DNA of 64,000 nucleotides from Nocardia cyriacigeorgica (lineage in GTDB: Bacteria; Actinomycetota; Actinomycetes; Mycobacteriales; Mycobacteriaceae). The notes beneath the pieces are model-generated. The model had not been told where the DNA came from. It made no database searches and worked only from the letters and a program-made list of their open reading frames with translations. Below, in pieces: positions 23,996 to 31,945 of this stretch; position 1 is the first letter of the stretch, and every line of letters begins with the position of its first letter. Where the stretch lies: assembly GCF_010858045.1 (NCBI RefSeq), contig NZ_JAAGVC010000009.1, positions 1 through 64,000 of the forward strand, in the 5' to 3' direction. The position numbers were made by a program, and so were the translations under genes.

Positions 23996-25317
23996 AGCGT
24001 CAGCGCTCCATTCGGCTCGATTCGGGCACGTGCGCGCCGCGCGACGGGCGCGAGCGCGGGCGCGGCAGCAGGTTCGGGGGTGTCGACAGCGTCGGGATCC
24101 TTCGCGGGTAATCCGTAGTCCTGCCGTGCCGCTTGCTCGAGCGCCTCGTCGGGCGTGATGAGCCCGGCATCGACGAGGACTTTCAGCGCGTCGGCGGTCG
24201 CGGCCTGCCGAGTGCCGATTTCGTCGAACACCAGACGCGGCGCAGGCTCATTCGTGCCCCAATTCGCGTCGACAAGATCCTCGATGACGTGCGCTTGGGC
24301 CGTATCGCGCACCATTTCGCCGACCGTCTGCAACGACATGACGAAAAAGTCGGCGAACGTGCTTCCGAGGGCCCAGGAACCGGTCTGTGTGCCCAAGTTC
24401 AGGAAGTGGGCGAGCACCGCGCGCCCGATTTGCTCATCGTGGTAACGAATCGCCGGGTTCGCATCGGGCAGATTGCCCTCGACGCCGGCGAGCCGGAGCT
24501 TGGCTTGATATGGCGTGGCCGCGCCCGACGCCTGGCCGGATTTGTAGCTCTGCGCAATCTTCTTTCCGGCGTCGAGCTGGCGCTGATCGTCGTTCGGGCC
24601 CGCCTCGTATACCGGCACGCCCATGCCGTTGCGCTCGATCGTCTGCGCCTGCACGCGTAGCAAACGGTCCTTGATGAGCCAATGCTTGTAGGCCGGTCGC
24701 AGCAGCGAGTTACCGGTCCAGTCGCCGCCCTCGCGGTCGACGACGTATGCGACGAGCCGATCGACCGGAATCCGGGTAGCCTGCGCCGCCTCGCCGAATC
24801 CGTATTGCTCGATCGACAGCAATCCGCCGTCGCGGGCGATCTGAATATCGGAAATCGTCTCGGGCAACCGCGGGCCCAGCTTGCGCAGGTGGTACAGCCC
24901 GTCGTCGCCGACTCGGTACACCTGCTCGAAAAACGCGTGCCCGTACCGCAAGCAGCGCAGCGCCGCCGCGAGGTGCTCCTGCCACGAGAACCGGCCACGC
25001 TGGCGAGTCGGCACCTCGGCGCCGCCCTTGACCGGTAGCCCGAGGTCGGTCGCGATGTGCGCGACGACCTCGGGCCGGGCCCCGGCCGGGTCTATACGCC
25101 ACTTCGTCCGCAGCACCGGCAGGGTGACCGCGCGCAGAACCGACGTGATCTGTGCATCCTGGCGCGCCATCTGGCGATACACGCGGACGTTCCGCGGCCA
25201 GCGCAGCTCGGGGGTTTCCTCCGACGACTGCCAAAACGTCGTCGAGTCGGCGCCGTAGCTCAGACCGTCGGTGCCGTAGCCGATTTCGGCTGTCGGCATC
25301 GTGAGCGGCTTGTCCAT
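23989..25317 (-). CDS. Portal protein
   Basis: 442 residues from ATG 25317 with GGGGAGG 8 nt upstream; a GTG 9 bp earlier overlaps that signal and is rejected. DUF935/portal-like features: YRQMARQDAQITSVLRAVTL, YGHAFFEQVYRVGDDGLYHL, and NSLLRPAYKHWLIKDRLLRV. It forms the dodecameric DNA gate at one capsid vertex. Lies between terminase and protease. Confidence 0.87.
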   Translation of the reverse strand: MDKPLTMPTAEIGYGTDGLSYGADSTTFWQSSEETPELRWPRNVRVYRQMARQDAQITSVLRAVTLPVLRTKWRIDPAGARPEVVAHIATDLGLPVKGGAEVPTRQRGRFSWQEHLAAALRCLRYGHAFFEQVYRVGDDGLYHLRKLGPRLPETISDIQIARDGGLLSIEQYGFGEAAQATRIPVDRLVAYVVDREGGDWTGNSLLRPAYKHWLIKDRLLRVQAQTIERNGMGVPVYEAGPNDDQRQLDAGKKIAQSYKSGQASGAATPYQAKLRLAGVEGNLPDANPAIRYHDEQIGRAVLAHFLNLGTQTGSWALGSTFADFFVMSLQTVGEMVRDTAQAHVIEDLVDANWGTNEPAPRLVFDEIGTRQAATADALKVLVDAGLITPDEALEQAARQDYGLPAKDPDAVDTPEPAAAPALAPVARRARARIEPNGALTLW

Positions 25318-25333
25318 CGCGCGCACCTCCCCT

Positions 25334-26866
25334 CTAGAAACCTGCGACCATGAGCTCGTCCTCGACGAGGTCGCCGTCGTCGGCCTGCGTGGCGATCTGT
25401 GGCGGTCGAATATCGAGGCCGAACGTCAATAGGCCCCATCTGGCGAGCGTCACAACCTGCACTCGGGTCACGTCGCCGGCGGTGTAGTCCCAGCCGAACC
25501 GGCCGCCGCCGAGTGGTCGTTTCTTGGCCGATGCCACAGCGTCGTTGAGTCGGGCATCGTCAGCATGTGAGAGGCGTCCGGCGATGGCGTCATCGACGAA
25601 ACCGACCGCAGCGTCCGCGGCTTGCGTGCCGCTGGTGATTTCCGGCTCGATACCGGCCTTTCGCAGCTTCGGCACCAGCGATGCAGCAGTCGATGACGAG
25701 TTGATGACGACCGCGCACGGGTCCCAGCGGTCCACTAGGTCGACGATCCGTTCGACCAGGCCGTCAGTTGTGCCCTGGTGGCCGATTTCGATTCGGATCC
25801 GGTCGTCGACGGTGTAGGTTGCGGCTCCAATCGCGCACGTCGAGAGGTCTTCGCTCATGTCGACTGCGATCGCGATCGGTCCGCCCACGCGCACATTCAG
25901 CTCGGCCATGTTTTCCCAAGTCGTCGGCGGCACGACAGGCTCGTGTTCCTCGGACGGGCGCGGCCATCGACCAACCGAGAGCCGCTCGACTTCCCACTTT
26001 TCGAGCTGCGCGGCGAATGTCGCCATTTCGCCTTCGATGAACTCCTCGTCGAACAGGTATCCGAGGCTCGGGTTGGCTGCTGCCCAGTTCGCGCGATCCA
26101 GTCGCCACGCCGCACGCTCGGCCGGCGACGCATCCTCGGGCGGTTCGGGCGCCGACCATTCAAGCCACAGCAGCCGTTTCTCGGACTTGCCGAGGGCACG
26201 CGCCCGAAGCGACGACCACTGGCCGCACTGCTCCTGACTGTCGGCGTCTGCGGCTGATCCGAGGTACCAAATCTGCGGGTTCGCGGCGGTGGTGAGTAGT
26301 GGAGTCAGCGCCGCGAGCGCCTCGGGTGAGCAGATCATCGCCTCGTCGACGATCAGCCGGTCGAAACTGCCGCCGCGGCCACCTTGTTTCGTCCTGGTTC
26401 GGAAGTAGATCGCCGAGCCGTTGCGCAGCGTGATCGACTCGCGCCCGTTGCCCTGCCGCGGCTGCCGCGGCATGAGCTCGCGTTGCAGCATTTCGCAGCC
26501 GTTGAACAAGGTCATGAGCTTGTTCATGGTCTTGAGTGCGGTCGCGAACTCGTGTGCGGTGTACAGGATTTGCACGCCCGGCTCGTTGAGCATCCAGCCA
26601 AGCACCACGGTCTCGAGTGAGCCGTTCTTGCCGTTCTGTCTGCTACAGAGCACGCAGACCTCGAACGCAGCCCACTTGCCGTCTGCTCGCCGTGCCATCC
26701 CGTCGCGAACGACGGTCGCCTGCCATGGCGGCAGGCGCCGCCCGGCGATATCAGCGAGGTCGATTGCGTCCTCGGCGGCGAGGTAGTCGACCGCCGTCCT
26801 CGGGCGCCAGGAAACTCTAGGTTCCTGTATCCCTACCAGCCCGTCGGCGGGCCAGCTCGTCAGCAA
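25334..26866 (-). CDS. Terminase large subunit
   Basis: 510 residues. TTG 26866 is chosen because GGGAGG lies 5 nt upstream; it overlaps the small-subunit gene by 50 bp. The ATPase half has a Walker A variant (CSRQNGKN) and Walker B RLIVDEA; the nuclease half has acidic clusters AIAVDMSEDLS, DPCAVVINSSSTAASL and DDARLNDAV, as in terminase RNase H-like nucleases. It powers DNA packaging and cuts the concatemer. Confidence 0.88.
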   Translation of the reverse strand: MLTSWPADGLVGIQEPRVSWRPRTAVDYLAAEDAIDLADIAGRRLPPWQATVVRDGMARRADGKWAAFEVCVLCSRQNGKNGSLETVVLGWMLNEPGVQILYTAHEFATALKTMNKLMTLFNGCEMLQRELMPRQPRQGNGRESITLRNGSAIYFRTRTKQGGRGGSFDRLIVDEAMICSPEALAALTPLLTTAANPQIWYLGSAADADSQEQCGQWSSLRARALGKSEKRLLWLEWSAPEPPEDASPAERAAWRLDRANWAAANPSLGYLFDEEFIEGEMATFAAQLEKWEVERLSVGRWPRPSEEHEPVVPPTTWENMAELNVRVGGPIAIAVDMSEDLSTCAIGAATYTVDDRIRIEIGHQGTTDGLVERIVDLVDRWDPCAVVINSSSTAASLVPKLRKAGIEPEITSGTQAADAAVGFVDDAIAGRLSHADDARLNDAVASAKKRPLGGGRFGWDYTAGDVTRVQVVTLARWGLLTFGLDIRPPQIATQADDGDLVEDELMVAGF

Positions 26867-27227
26867 TCGAACCTCCCGACGATCCCTGGTCGGCGGTCGA
26901 GCCGACGAGCTGGGCAACCAGCTGGCGAAGAGTGTTCGTCGCCTGCCTTGCCTCGCCGGCGGCCGAGTCGACGATCAGAACGGCGTCGTCATTGCCTTCG
27001 CGGTGACGTAGCCGAGTCCAGCAATCGACGTTGCCCGAGAGTAGCTGATCTAGCTTGTCGAGCCTGTCCGCCAGCCGGGCGGCCTCGCCGGCGAGGACGG
27101 CGCGAGGCACGTCCTGCCCCCTGTCGTCCATCAGGGCGTCCCATAGGGCCGAGCCTCGTTCGCCGAGGGTTTCCGGCCGTAGATCTGCCACCGACTCGTT
27201 CACGGGCAGTGCGCCCCCTCTCGGCAT
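26817..27227 (-). CDS. Terminase small subunit
   Basis: 136 residues, helical (DVPRAVLAGEAARLADRLDK and AGEARQATNTLRQLVAQLVG). It lies directly before the large subunit and overlaps it. ATG 27227 is used; GTG 27203 is an alternative with AGAGGGGG upstream. It would bind the packaging site. The assignment rests mainly on position and size. Confidence 0.72.
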   Translation of the reverse strand: MPRGGALPVNESVADLRPETLGERGSALWDALMDDRGQDVPRAVLAGEAARLADRLDKLDQLLSGNVDCWTRLRHREGNDDAVLIVDSAAGEARQATNTLRQLVAQLVGSTADQGSSGGSIADELARRRAGRDTGT

Positions 27228-27304
27228 CCGCCCCCAGCGTCCGCCGGGGGAGAGAGAAATCGCCTGACTGCCACGGCCGAGTCAGGGGCCGGGGGCCTGG
27301 ATTT
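27228..27304. other. GC-rich gap before the terminase, candidate cos/packaging region
   Basis: No gene. It contains GTCCGCCGGGGGAGAGAG and overlapping inverted repeats GCCTGACTGCC...GAGTCAGGGGCC and GGCCTGG...CCAGGCC (the latter reaching into the next gene's end). A nearby HNH endonuclease gene suggests a cos-type phage, whose cos site is often in this gap. Only a positional guess. Confidence 0.25.
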
Positions 27305-27769
27305 TCACCAGGCCAGCGCGTTGCTGGTCGTATGCTGGTCCGATTGCTGGACGGTCGCCGAACCTGGCACGCGCGTCGGGGCCTCGTACCAGCGCTTAAC
27401 TACCTGCTGCATCCACCAGGGCCGCTCGGCCTTGGCGCGCGCCATGACGACGTCACGGCCAGGGTCGACAACCACGACCTTCGCGCCCTTGCGCCGGTAG
27501 TCGGCGACGAGCCTCGGCGAGGGCGTCGAGTGGATCACGTAGACGTCGACCATGCCGGCCAAACCGACCGCGGTGTCGATCGCGGCCCGCCTTGCTGCCT
27601 TGGTGACCTTCTTCAGTGCGTCCGGGTGATCGTGGCCGGCCGCGTCGTCGCGCACGCTGAGTGCCTGCGCCAGCCGATCGAAGTCGATCACGATGTCGTC
27701 GGGCCCGGCCTGCGAGCGGCACCATGTGCTCTTGCCGGCGGCCGGCGGTCCGATCACGAGGTACAGCAT
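27305..27769 (-). CDS. P-loop kinase/ATPase-like protein
   Basis: 154 residues beginning MLYLVIGPPAAGKST, a perfect Walker A motif at the N terminus, followed by IVIDFDRLAQAL and RAAIDTAVGLA. It resembles small AAA/polynucleotide-kinase-like phage proteins that sit upstream of terminase genes. It may act in DNA end repair or packaging (inference). Its C terminus SNALAW matches the C-terminal part of the neighbouring HNH protein. Confidence 0.72.
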   Translation of the reverse strand: MLYLVIGPPAAGKSTWCRSQAGPDDIVIDFDRLAQALSVRDDAAGHDHPDALKKVTKAARRAAIDTAVGLAGMVDVYVIHSTPSPRLVADYRRKGAKVVVVDPGRDVVMARAKAERPWWMQQVVKRWYEAPTRVPGSATVQQSDQHTTSNALAW

Positions 27770-28096
27770 TCAGTCACCCCAGGCGAGTGCGTTGCCGTTG
27801 TGGCCGCCAGCCATGCGGACGAGTGCCGGCCGCTGGTGGTCGCGCGAACCATCGCCGCGGGCCTTGTTGCACAGGTCGTGCAGTAGGCGGTCGGCGATGG
27901 TGCCACCGTGGGCGCGGGCGTGGCTGTGATCGGCAGCGAGGGCGCCGCCGTCCGGGTTGCGGGCAGCGTCGCGGTACATCGGTTCGCCGCACCACCAGCA
28001 GCGGTCGCCATCGCGGTGACGGGCGAGTAGGCGTGCCCGCTCCTGCTGGTGACGCCAGCCGAGGCCGCGCTGCGTTGTGGTGCGACGTGCGACCAT
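27770..28096 (-). CDS. HNH endonuclease
   Basis: 108 residues. CWWCGEPM and LLHDLCNKARG give the zinc Cys pairs, and LAADHSHARAHGG is the HNH histidine motif. Phages with HNH proteins beside the terminase usually need them for cos cleavage and packaging. Its stop overlaps the ATG of the P-loop gene. The basic N terminus (RRTTTQRGLGWRHQQERARL) is typical for DNA contact. Confidence 0.85.
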   Translation of the reverse strand: MVARRTTTQRGLGWRHQQERARLLARHRDGDRCWWCGEPMYRDAARNPDGGALAADHSHARAHGGTIADRLLHDLCNKARGDGSRDHQRPALVRMAGGHNGNALAWGD

Positions 28097-28097
28097 C

Positions 28098-28328
28098 TCA
28101 GACGACGACGATGTGCGTCACTTCGCGCGCGAGCTTGTCGGCCGCGGCGCGCCGATGCTTGGCTGCGCGGGCTCGGACGTTCGCAGCGTCGTTCCGGTGT
28201 TGCCGCTCGAGGTACGGGCCGAGCGAGCCGTCGTGTATCTCGGCCATGCGGTCGAGGTGGTCGGCGATTGCGTCGCATTCCTGCGCGGCGATCTCGTGTC
28301 CCTCGGCGGTCAGGTCCGGCAGGTTCAT
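28098..28328 (-). CDS. Hypothetical helical protein
   Basis: 76 residues with two predicted helices (HEIAAQECDAIADHLDRMAE and NVRARAAKHRRAAADKLARE), rich in Ala, Arg and Glu. ATG 28328 overlaps the stop of a 29-codon gene upstream. Unknown function; part of a run of small genes before the HNH gene. Confidence 0.65.
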   Translation of the reverse strand: MNLPDLTAEGHEIAAQECDAIADHLDRMAEIHDGSLGPYLERQHRNDAANVRARAAKHRRAAADKLAREVTHIVVV

Positions 28329-28414
28329 CGTCCGTACCCCATCGGGCGCCGCGGTGGCGGGTCGATGCGGTCGGCGAGGTTGCGCAGCACGCCCGCGAGG
28401 TACCGGCTCACCAT
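28325..28414 (-). CDS. 29-residue small protein
   Basis: The frame runs MVSRYLAGVLRNLADRID then PPPRRPMGYGR. Its stop overlaps the next ATG (ATGA) and its start lies inside the end of the upstream small gene, so it is translationally coupled on both sides. Basic and helical; function unknown. Coupling is the main evidence. Confidence 0.55.
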   Translation of the reverse strand: MVSRYLAGVLRNLADRIDPPPRRPMGYGR

Positions 28415-28506
28415 GTCCAGTAGCCGATCGGTGCGTGATACGGCGCCTCGAGCGTGCGTACCGGGTGGCAGCGCAGCATGGCGACGATGGCGGCGAGCGT
28501 GTCCAT
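28408..28506 (-). CDS. 32-residue small protein
   Basis: MDTLAAIVAMLRCHPVRTLE, then APYHAPIGYWTW. The ATG overlaps the upstream stop (TAATG) and GAAGGAACC lies about 7 nt before it. Short hydrophobic N terminus, aromatic C terminus. Unknown function. Confidence 0.5.
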   Translation of the reverse strand: MDTLAAIVAMLRCHPVRTLEAPYHAPIGYWTW

Positions 28507-28700
28507 TACTCGGTTCCTTCGCTGGTTGGTTCGGCGTAGACGAGCTCGAGCTCGTACCGCACGCCGGTCTCGGATTGCGCGCGCTTGGCGAGCGCGGTTG
28601 CCTCGTCGAGGTTCTCGTGCACGGTGCCGCCGTCGTAGTCGGCGATCCATGGGCCCTCGACGCGCTCGCGGCGGGCGATGCGGTAGCCGATTAGTTCCAT
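28506..28700 (-). CDS. Hypothetical small protein
   Basis: 64 residues: LIGYRIARRERVEGPWIADY, then NLDEATALAKRAQSETGVRY and ELELVYAEPTSEG. A beta-alpha-beta layout similar to small phage proteins of unknown function. The start ATG 28700 abuts the previous stop (overlap TAATG). Confidence 0.62.
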   Translation of the reverse strand: MELIGYRIARRERVEGPWIADYDGGTVHENLDEATALAKRAQSETGVRYELELVYAEPTSEGTE

Positions 28701-28849
28701 TACGCCGCCTTGTGGTGCGCCCACGCGAGCGCGATGTCCTCGGCAAGGCCGTCGAGCACGTTCGGGATTCCGATCACGCTCGCGAACGCCTCGCAGTGGG
28801 CACGCGCGACCTCGATGCAGTAGGCGATGACGTGGGCGCAGTGATCCAT
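28700..28849 (-). CDS. 49-residue small protein
   Basis: Starts MDHCAHVIAYCIEVARAHCE, rich in His and Cys (HC, YC, HC pattern), and ends ALAWAHHKAA. The stop overlaps the next ATG. GAGGAGCCC lies about 10 nt before the ATG. A metal-binding helix is possible. Function unknown. Confidence 0.55.
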   Translation of the reverse strand: MDHCAHVIAYCIEVARAHCEAFASVIGIPNVLDGLAEDIALAWAHHKAA

Positions 28850-28994
28850 CGTGCGGGCTCCTCATGGTGTGGGGTTCGCAGCGCGCAGCGTGCCCCCCGG
28901 CGTATGGATGCGCCGGGTTGCGGAGAGTCGGGGGTCTCTCCCTAGGTGCTTGCCGTGCTTCGATGCGGTTTGACGCGCTGCGAACGATCAGGGG

Positions 28995-29219
28995 TCAGAC
29001 CCGCGGCGGCCAGTTCCAGTGGCCGGGGGTCGGTTCGGACGCCCAGGGCACCATCTCTTTGTGCGACGTCCCGTTCGGGTAGATCACGAACAGGTCCGCC
29101 GCGGCAGCGGGGTGTATGCCCGTGACGATCGCGGCGACGGTCTGGGATGGATGCTCGCCGCCCGGCGTGCCGTAGGTCTGGAAATGGACCGTGCGGCCGA
29201 TCGTCGGTAACGGGCTCAT
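28995..29219 (-). CDS. Hypothetical small protein
   Basis: 74 residues (TIGRTVHFQTYGTPGGEHPS, then FVIYPNGTSHKEMVPWASEP) with a likely small beta fold. ATG 29219 overlaps the stop of a 33-codon membrane peptide gene upstream. Similar small proteins with an HFQTYGTPGG motif occur in actinophages; no function is known to me. Confidence 0.62.
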   Translation of the reverse strand: MSPLPTIGRTVHFQTYGTPGGEHPSQTVAAIVTGIHPAAAADLFVIYPNGTSHKEMVPWASEPTPGHWNWPPRV

Positions 29220-29320
29220 CAGATGAACACGCCGATCACGGCGACGGCGATCTTGCCGGCGACGATGGCGACCTCGGTCCAGGGGACCGCGGTGAGGGCA
29301 GCGGAAAGCGTGGACAGCAC
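29219..29320 (-). CDS. 33-residue membrane peptide
   Basis: GTG 29320 has AAGGAG 8 nt upstream. The peptide VLSTLSAALTAVPWTEVAIV continues with AGKIAVAVIGVFI, essentially one membrane helix. Its stop overlaps the next ATG (ATGA). The strong ribosome-binding site and coupling support a real gene. It may be a small phage membrane effector. Confidence 0.6.
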   Translation of the reverse strand: MLSTLSAALTAVPWTEVAIVAGKIAVAVIGVFI

Positions 29321-29421
29321 GACGGTGCTCCTTGCGATGCGAGAGTGGCGCCCGGACGTGGGCATGAGAAAACCGCCGTGACGTCGGATCTTGGGGTCGC
29401 GTCGTCAGCAGCGGTTTCGAG

Positions 29422-29462
29422 TCTCACTGTACAACATGCTGTCGAGTTGATCGACAACGTTG
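29422..29462 (-). promoter_or_regulatory. Possible leftward promoter with palindrome
   Basis: A relatively AT-rich patch reading (minus strand) TTGTCGATCAACTCGACAGC then ATGTTGTACAGT. TTGTCG and TTGTAC are 17 bp apart, and GTCGA-TCAAC-TCGAC is an inverted repeat overlapping the -35. It precedes the membrane peptide gene and the late operon. Candidate late or middle promoter; not certain. Confidence 0.35.
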
Positions 29463-29466
29463 CAGG

Positions 29467-30048
29467 TCAGGACGTCGTGTTGGCCCATTCCTGTTGATAG
29501 TCGGGGTGATCCGACCAGATTGCAGCGACCCGCCTGTGCATCAGCGCCCAGGTTGAGTCGGGCTCGCCCGTGTGGTTGTAGAAGTGCGCAACCTCGCCCA
29601 TGAGCCAGTGAATCACCGCGCACTGCCGCAGTACGCGTGCCGGATCCGCCTCATCCTCGGCGAGGCGGGCCTCGATGAACTCCTCGATGGACACCGGCGC
29701 CCGCTCGTCGAGCCGCTGCTTGAGCCGGTTCCATCCGGCGTCGACGTCGTCGGGCCCGGACGCTGCGAGGAAGTACTCGCCGAGCGCTTTGAATCCGGCG
29801 GCCACCAATTCGCGCTCGTCGACCAACTTCCCGCCGATCACGAGCCATGTCCGGCGCCGTCCGTTCGGCTGGTCGACGGTCAGGGCCCCGTCCTCGGCGA
29901 GCTCGCTCGGCGACGGTTGTTCGTGCCACTGCCCGATCTGCCGCCATTCGCGGTCCCACGCACGCCAGAGCGGGCGCGGGTCGGGCGCGTCGTCCTCGTA
30001 GTGGCTTTCAAGCGCAAACCGATCGCCGCCGTGCGGTTGGTAGGTCAT
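29467..30048 (-). CDS. Hypothetical phage protein, DUF6221-like C-terminal half
   Basis: 193 residues. The C-terminal half has SIEEFIEARLAEDEADPARV and LRQCAVIHWLMGEVAHFY, similar in pattern to DUF6221 proteins common in actinophages. The N-terminal half is Trp-rich (PLWRAWDREWRQIGQWHEQP). ATG 30048 overlaps the upstream stop. Function unknown. Confidence 0.58.
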   Translation of the reverse strand: MTYQPHGGDRFALESHYEDDAPDPRPLWRAWDREWRQIGQWHEQPSPSELAEDGALTVDQPNGRRRTWLVIGGKLVDERELVAAGFKALGEYFLAASGPDDVDAGWNRLKQRLDERAPVSIEEFIEARLAEDEADPARVLRQCAVIHWLMGEVAHFYNHTGEPDSTWALMHRRVAAIWSDHPDYQQEWANTTS

Positions 30049-31040
30049 GCTGCCGATCCTCTCTGGTTGCGGGCGGCGTACGCCAGCACGTCGCCGAGTC
30101 GGTACACCTGCGGGTCGCCGGGCGCGATCTGCCGGTCGGTGATGCGCACGCCGCGGTCGTCGGTGTGCTGCCAGCCGCGCGGGGTGATCCTGTGGTCCTT
30201 CGCCCACCGGTACAGCGTCGGTTTCGGCACCGGTGCGCCGATCGCGGCCGTCAGCCGCACGAGGTCGGCGACGGTGTAACACTGCGCCTCGGCGAGCGCG
30301 CGGGCCTCGGCCTCGATCGTGGCGACCTCGAATTGCGTTCGGCAGCTGGCGCGCCCGCACCTCACCCACGGTTGCGGGCGGCCTGTTTCGTCGTCGATGT
30401 CGACGCGCAGCTCGTACCCGCATGTCTCGCCGCGCGGCAACGTCGCCGGGCACGCGCCGAGGTAGCGGCGCTCGGGCGGTCGATCGACCAGGCGCTCGAG
30501 CGCGTCAACCGCGCGGGTGATGTCGTGGAGCAGCTCGCCGGCGGCCTCGTGTGCGCGTAGGGCGCGGTGGTGCCCGGCGAGCCACACCGCGGCTTGAGCG
30601 ACGACGCCGGGCGCGGTAGCGGGCAGGGCCGCGCCGGTGCGGTCGTCGGTGTGCGGGCTGCGCTGCGCCTCGGTGAGGCCGACGAGCGCCGGGCCGCCGA
30701 TGTAGGGCTCGACGCCGTGATCCTCGGCGAGTAGCCGCGCCCATGTGGTCACGGTGTTGCCGATGGCGGCGAGTTCGTAGTCGCCGACCATGGCGGCACC
30801 GACGGGTGTCCATACCTCGGCGGACCCGGCCGGTTGCACGGGCAGCGGCACCTCGCCGCCGCGTGATTTCGTCGCGGTCGCCGCGGCGTTGCGGCCGAGG
30901 CCTGCGCGGGTGATCGCGAGCTCGTCGAGCAGCGCGGGCACGCGCAGCAGGGCGTCGGCGATGCTCTGGCCGCAGGTGCGGCACAGCGGCGCGGAATCGC
31001 CCACCGGTCGGGCGCAGCGAACGCACTCGGGCTTGCTCAT
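30045..31040 (-). CDS. Zinc-ribbon DNA-binding phage protein
   Basis: 331 residues. The N terminus has CVRCARPVGDSAPLCRTCG, a four-Cys zinc ribbon; a second Cys set lies near 195-235 (ACPATLPRGETCGYE, then CGRASCRTQF). The C terminus has YTVADLVRLTAAIGAPVPKP and TLYRWAKDHRI, a helix-turn-helix like MerR/excisionase proteins. Widespread in actinophage early regions; probably DNA-binding. Confidence 0.68.
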   Translation of the reverse strand: MSKPECVRCARPVGDSAPLCRTCGQSIADALLRVPALLDELAITRAGLGRNAAATATKSRGGEVPLPVQPAGSAEVWTPVGAAMVGDYELAAIGNTVTTWARLLAEDHGVEPYIGGPALVGLTEAQRSPHTDDRTGAALPATAPGVVAQAAVWLAGHHRALRAHEAAGELLHDITRAVDALERLVDRPPERRYLGACPATLPRGETCGYELRVDIDDETGRPQPWVRCGRASCRTQFEVATIEAEARALAEAQCYTVADLVRLTAAIGAPVPKPTLYRWAKDHRITPRGWQHTDDRGVRITDRQIAPGDPQVYRLGDVLAYAARNQRGSAA

Positions 31041-31291
31041 CGGCGCACCCCGATCGCCGCGAGCAGGACGGCGACAAGCGACTCGCCGGCGCGCCGGAGG
31101 TACCCGCTCGTGAGCACGGTGTCGCCGTGGTCGTCGATGTAGTAGTCGCGGCCGTAGATCATGGGTCGGCCGTCGGGGATCTGCTCGACCGGCACAGGCG
31201 ACGGCTCGTCCGGCTGCTCACGCAATCGGGCCTCGCGGATGCGGTGGGCACGCTCGAGCGAATCCAGCCACGGCGTCGGACGTTTCTCCAT
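31037..31291 (-). CDS. Hypothetical protein
   Basis: 84 residues from ATG 31291, overlapping the zinc-ribbon gene's start. Charged N terminus (DSLERAHRIREARLREQPDE), then RPMIYGRDYYIDDHGDTVLT, and a hydrophobic C-terminal helix (SLVAVLLAAIGV). Unknown function. Confidence 0.58.
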   Translation of the reverse strand: MEKRPTPWLDSLERAHRIREARLREQPDEPSPVPVEQIPDGRPMIYGRDYYIDDHGDTVLTSGYLRRAGESLVAVLLAAIGVRR

Positions 31292-31295
31292 GGGG

Positions 31296-31736
31296 TCACG
31301 CCTCCTGCTCGGTCCATGTGATTTCGAGCCACAGCGCGCCGGGTCGACCGCGCTCGGCGGGGTGGATGACGGGCTCGGGGGTCGATACGTGCCGGGTCGA
31401 GTCGTCGGGCACGAATCCGTAGCCGGAATGCACGACGGGCCCGCGCTTGCGGCCCATGACGACTTTCGGCGGGGTGAGCCCGTCAACCACGGCCTTGACG
31501 GTGGGCGCGAGGTTGATTGAGTCGCGGGCGCGGTTGTCGCGTGGCCGGTAGTGCAGCGTGATCGTCGCCGTGTCGACGTTCTTCGGCAGGCGAGCGGCCT
31601 TGGCGAGGGTGACGACGGTGTCGCGTATGTCGCGGATCTTCTCGGCCTTGGCGAACCGCGCCCCGCGGCTCGCGCCGTTGTCGTTGAGCGACAGCGGCGG
31701 CCGAGACCATGGCAGCGCGATCGTTGCGGACGTCAT
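31296..31736 (-). CDS. RusA-like Holliday junction resolvase
   Basis: 146 residues from ATG 31736. RusA features: PLSLNDNGASRGARFAKAEK near the N terminus, ITLHYRPRDNRARDSINLAP with the conserved acidic residues, and TVKAVVDGLTPPKVVMG. RusA enzymes cut four-way junctions made during phage recombination and replication. It lies between small early genes and the methylase, in line with a DNA-metabolism module. Confidence 0.78.
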   Translation of the reverse strand: MTSATIALPWSRPPLSLNDNGASRGARFAKAEKIRDIRDTVVTLAKAARLPKNVDTATITLHYRPRDNRARDSINLAPTVKAVVDGLTPPKVVMGRKRGPVVHSGYGFVPDDSTRHVSTPEPVIHPAERGRPGALWLEITWTEQEA

Positions 31737-31945
31737 TCGGGCGCACCTTCCGGGTAGTGGACGCGTTCGGCGTCGAGCAGGGTTGAGGCGGCGGCGAATT
31801 CGCGGTCGTCGCCGTGTAGCAGCGGCAGCACATCGGCCGATCGGAATATCGGCGGGTGCTTGTCCGGCCAGTTGCGGGCGTACGCCTCGACGACGCCGAC
31901 GATCACCGGGCCGGTGCACGGCATCGGGGCGGCCTGCGAGGTCAT
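31733..31945 (-). CDS. Hypothetical small protein
   Basis: 70 residues from ATG 31945: VIVGVVEAYARNWPDKHPPI, then DVLPLLHGDDREFAAASTLL. Helical. Overlaps the RusA gene's start and the methylase's stop by 4 bp each. No function recognised. Confidence 0.58.
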   Translation of the reverse strand: MTSQAAPMPCTGPVIVGVVEAYARNWPDKHPPIFRSADVLPLLHGDDREFAAASTLLDAERVHYPEGAPE

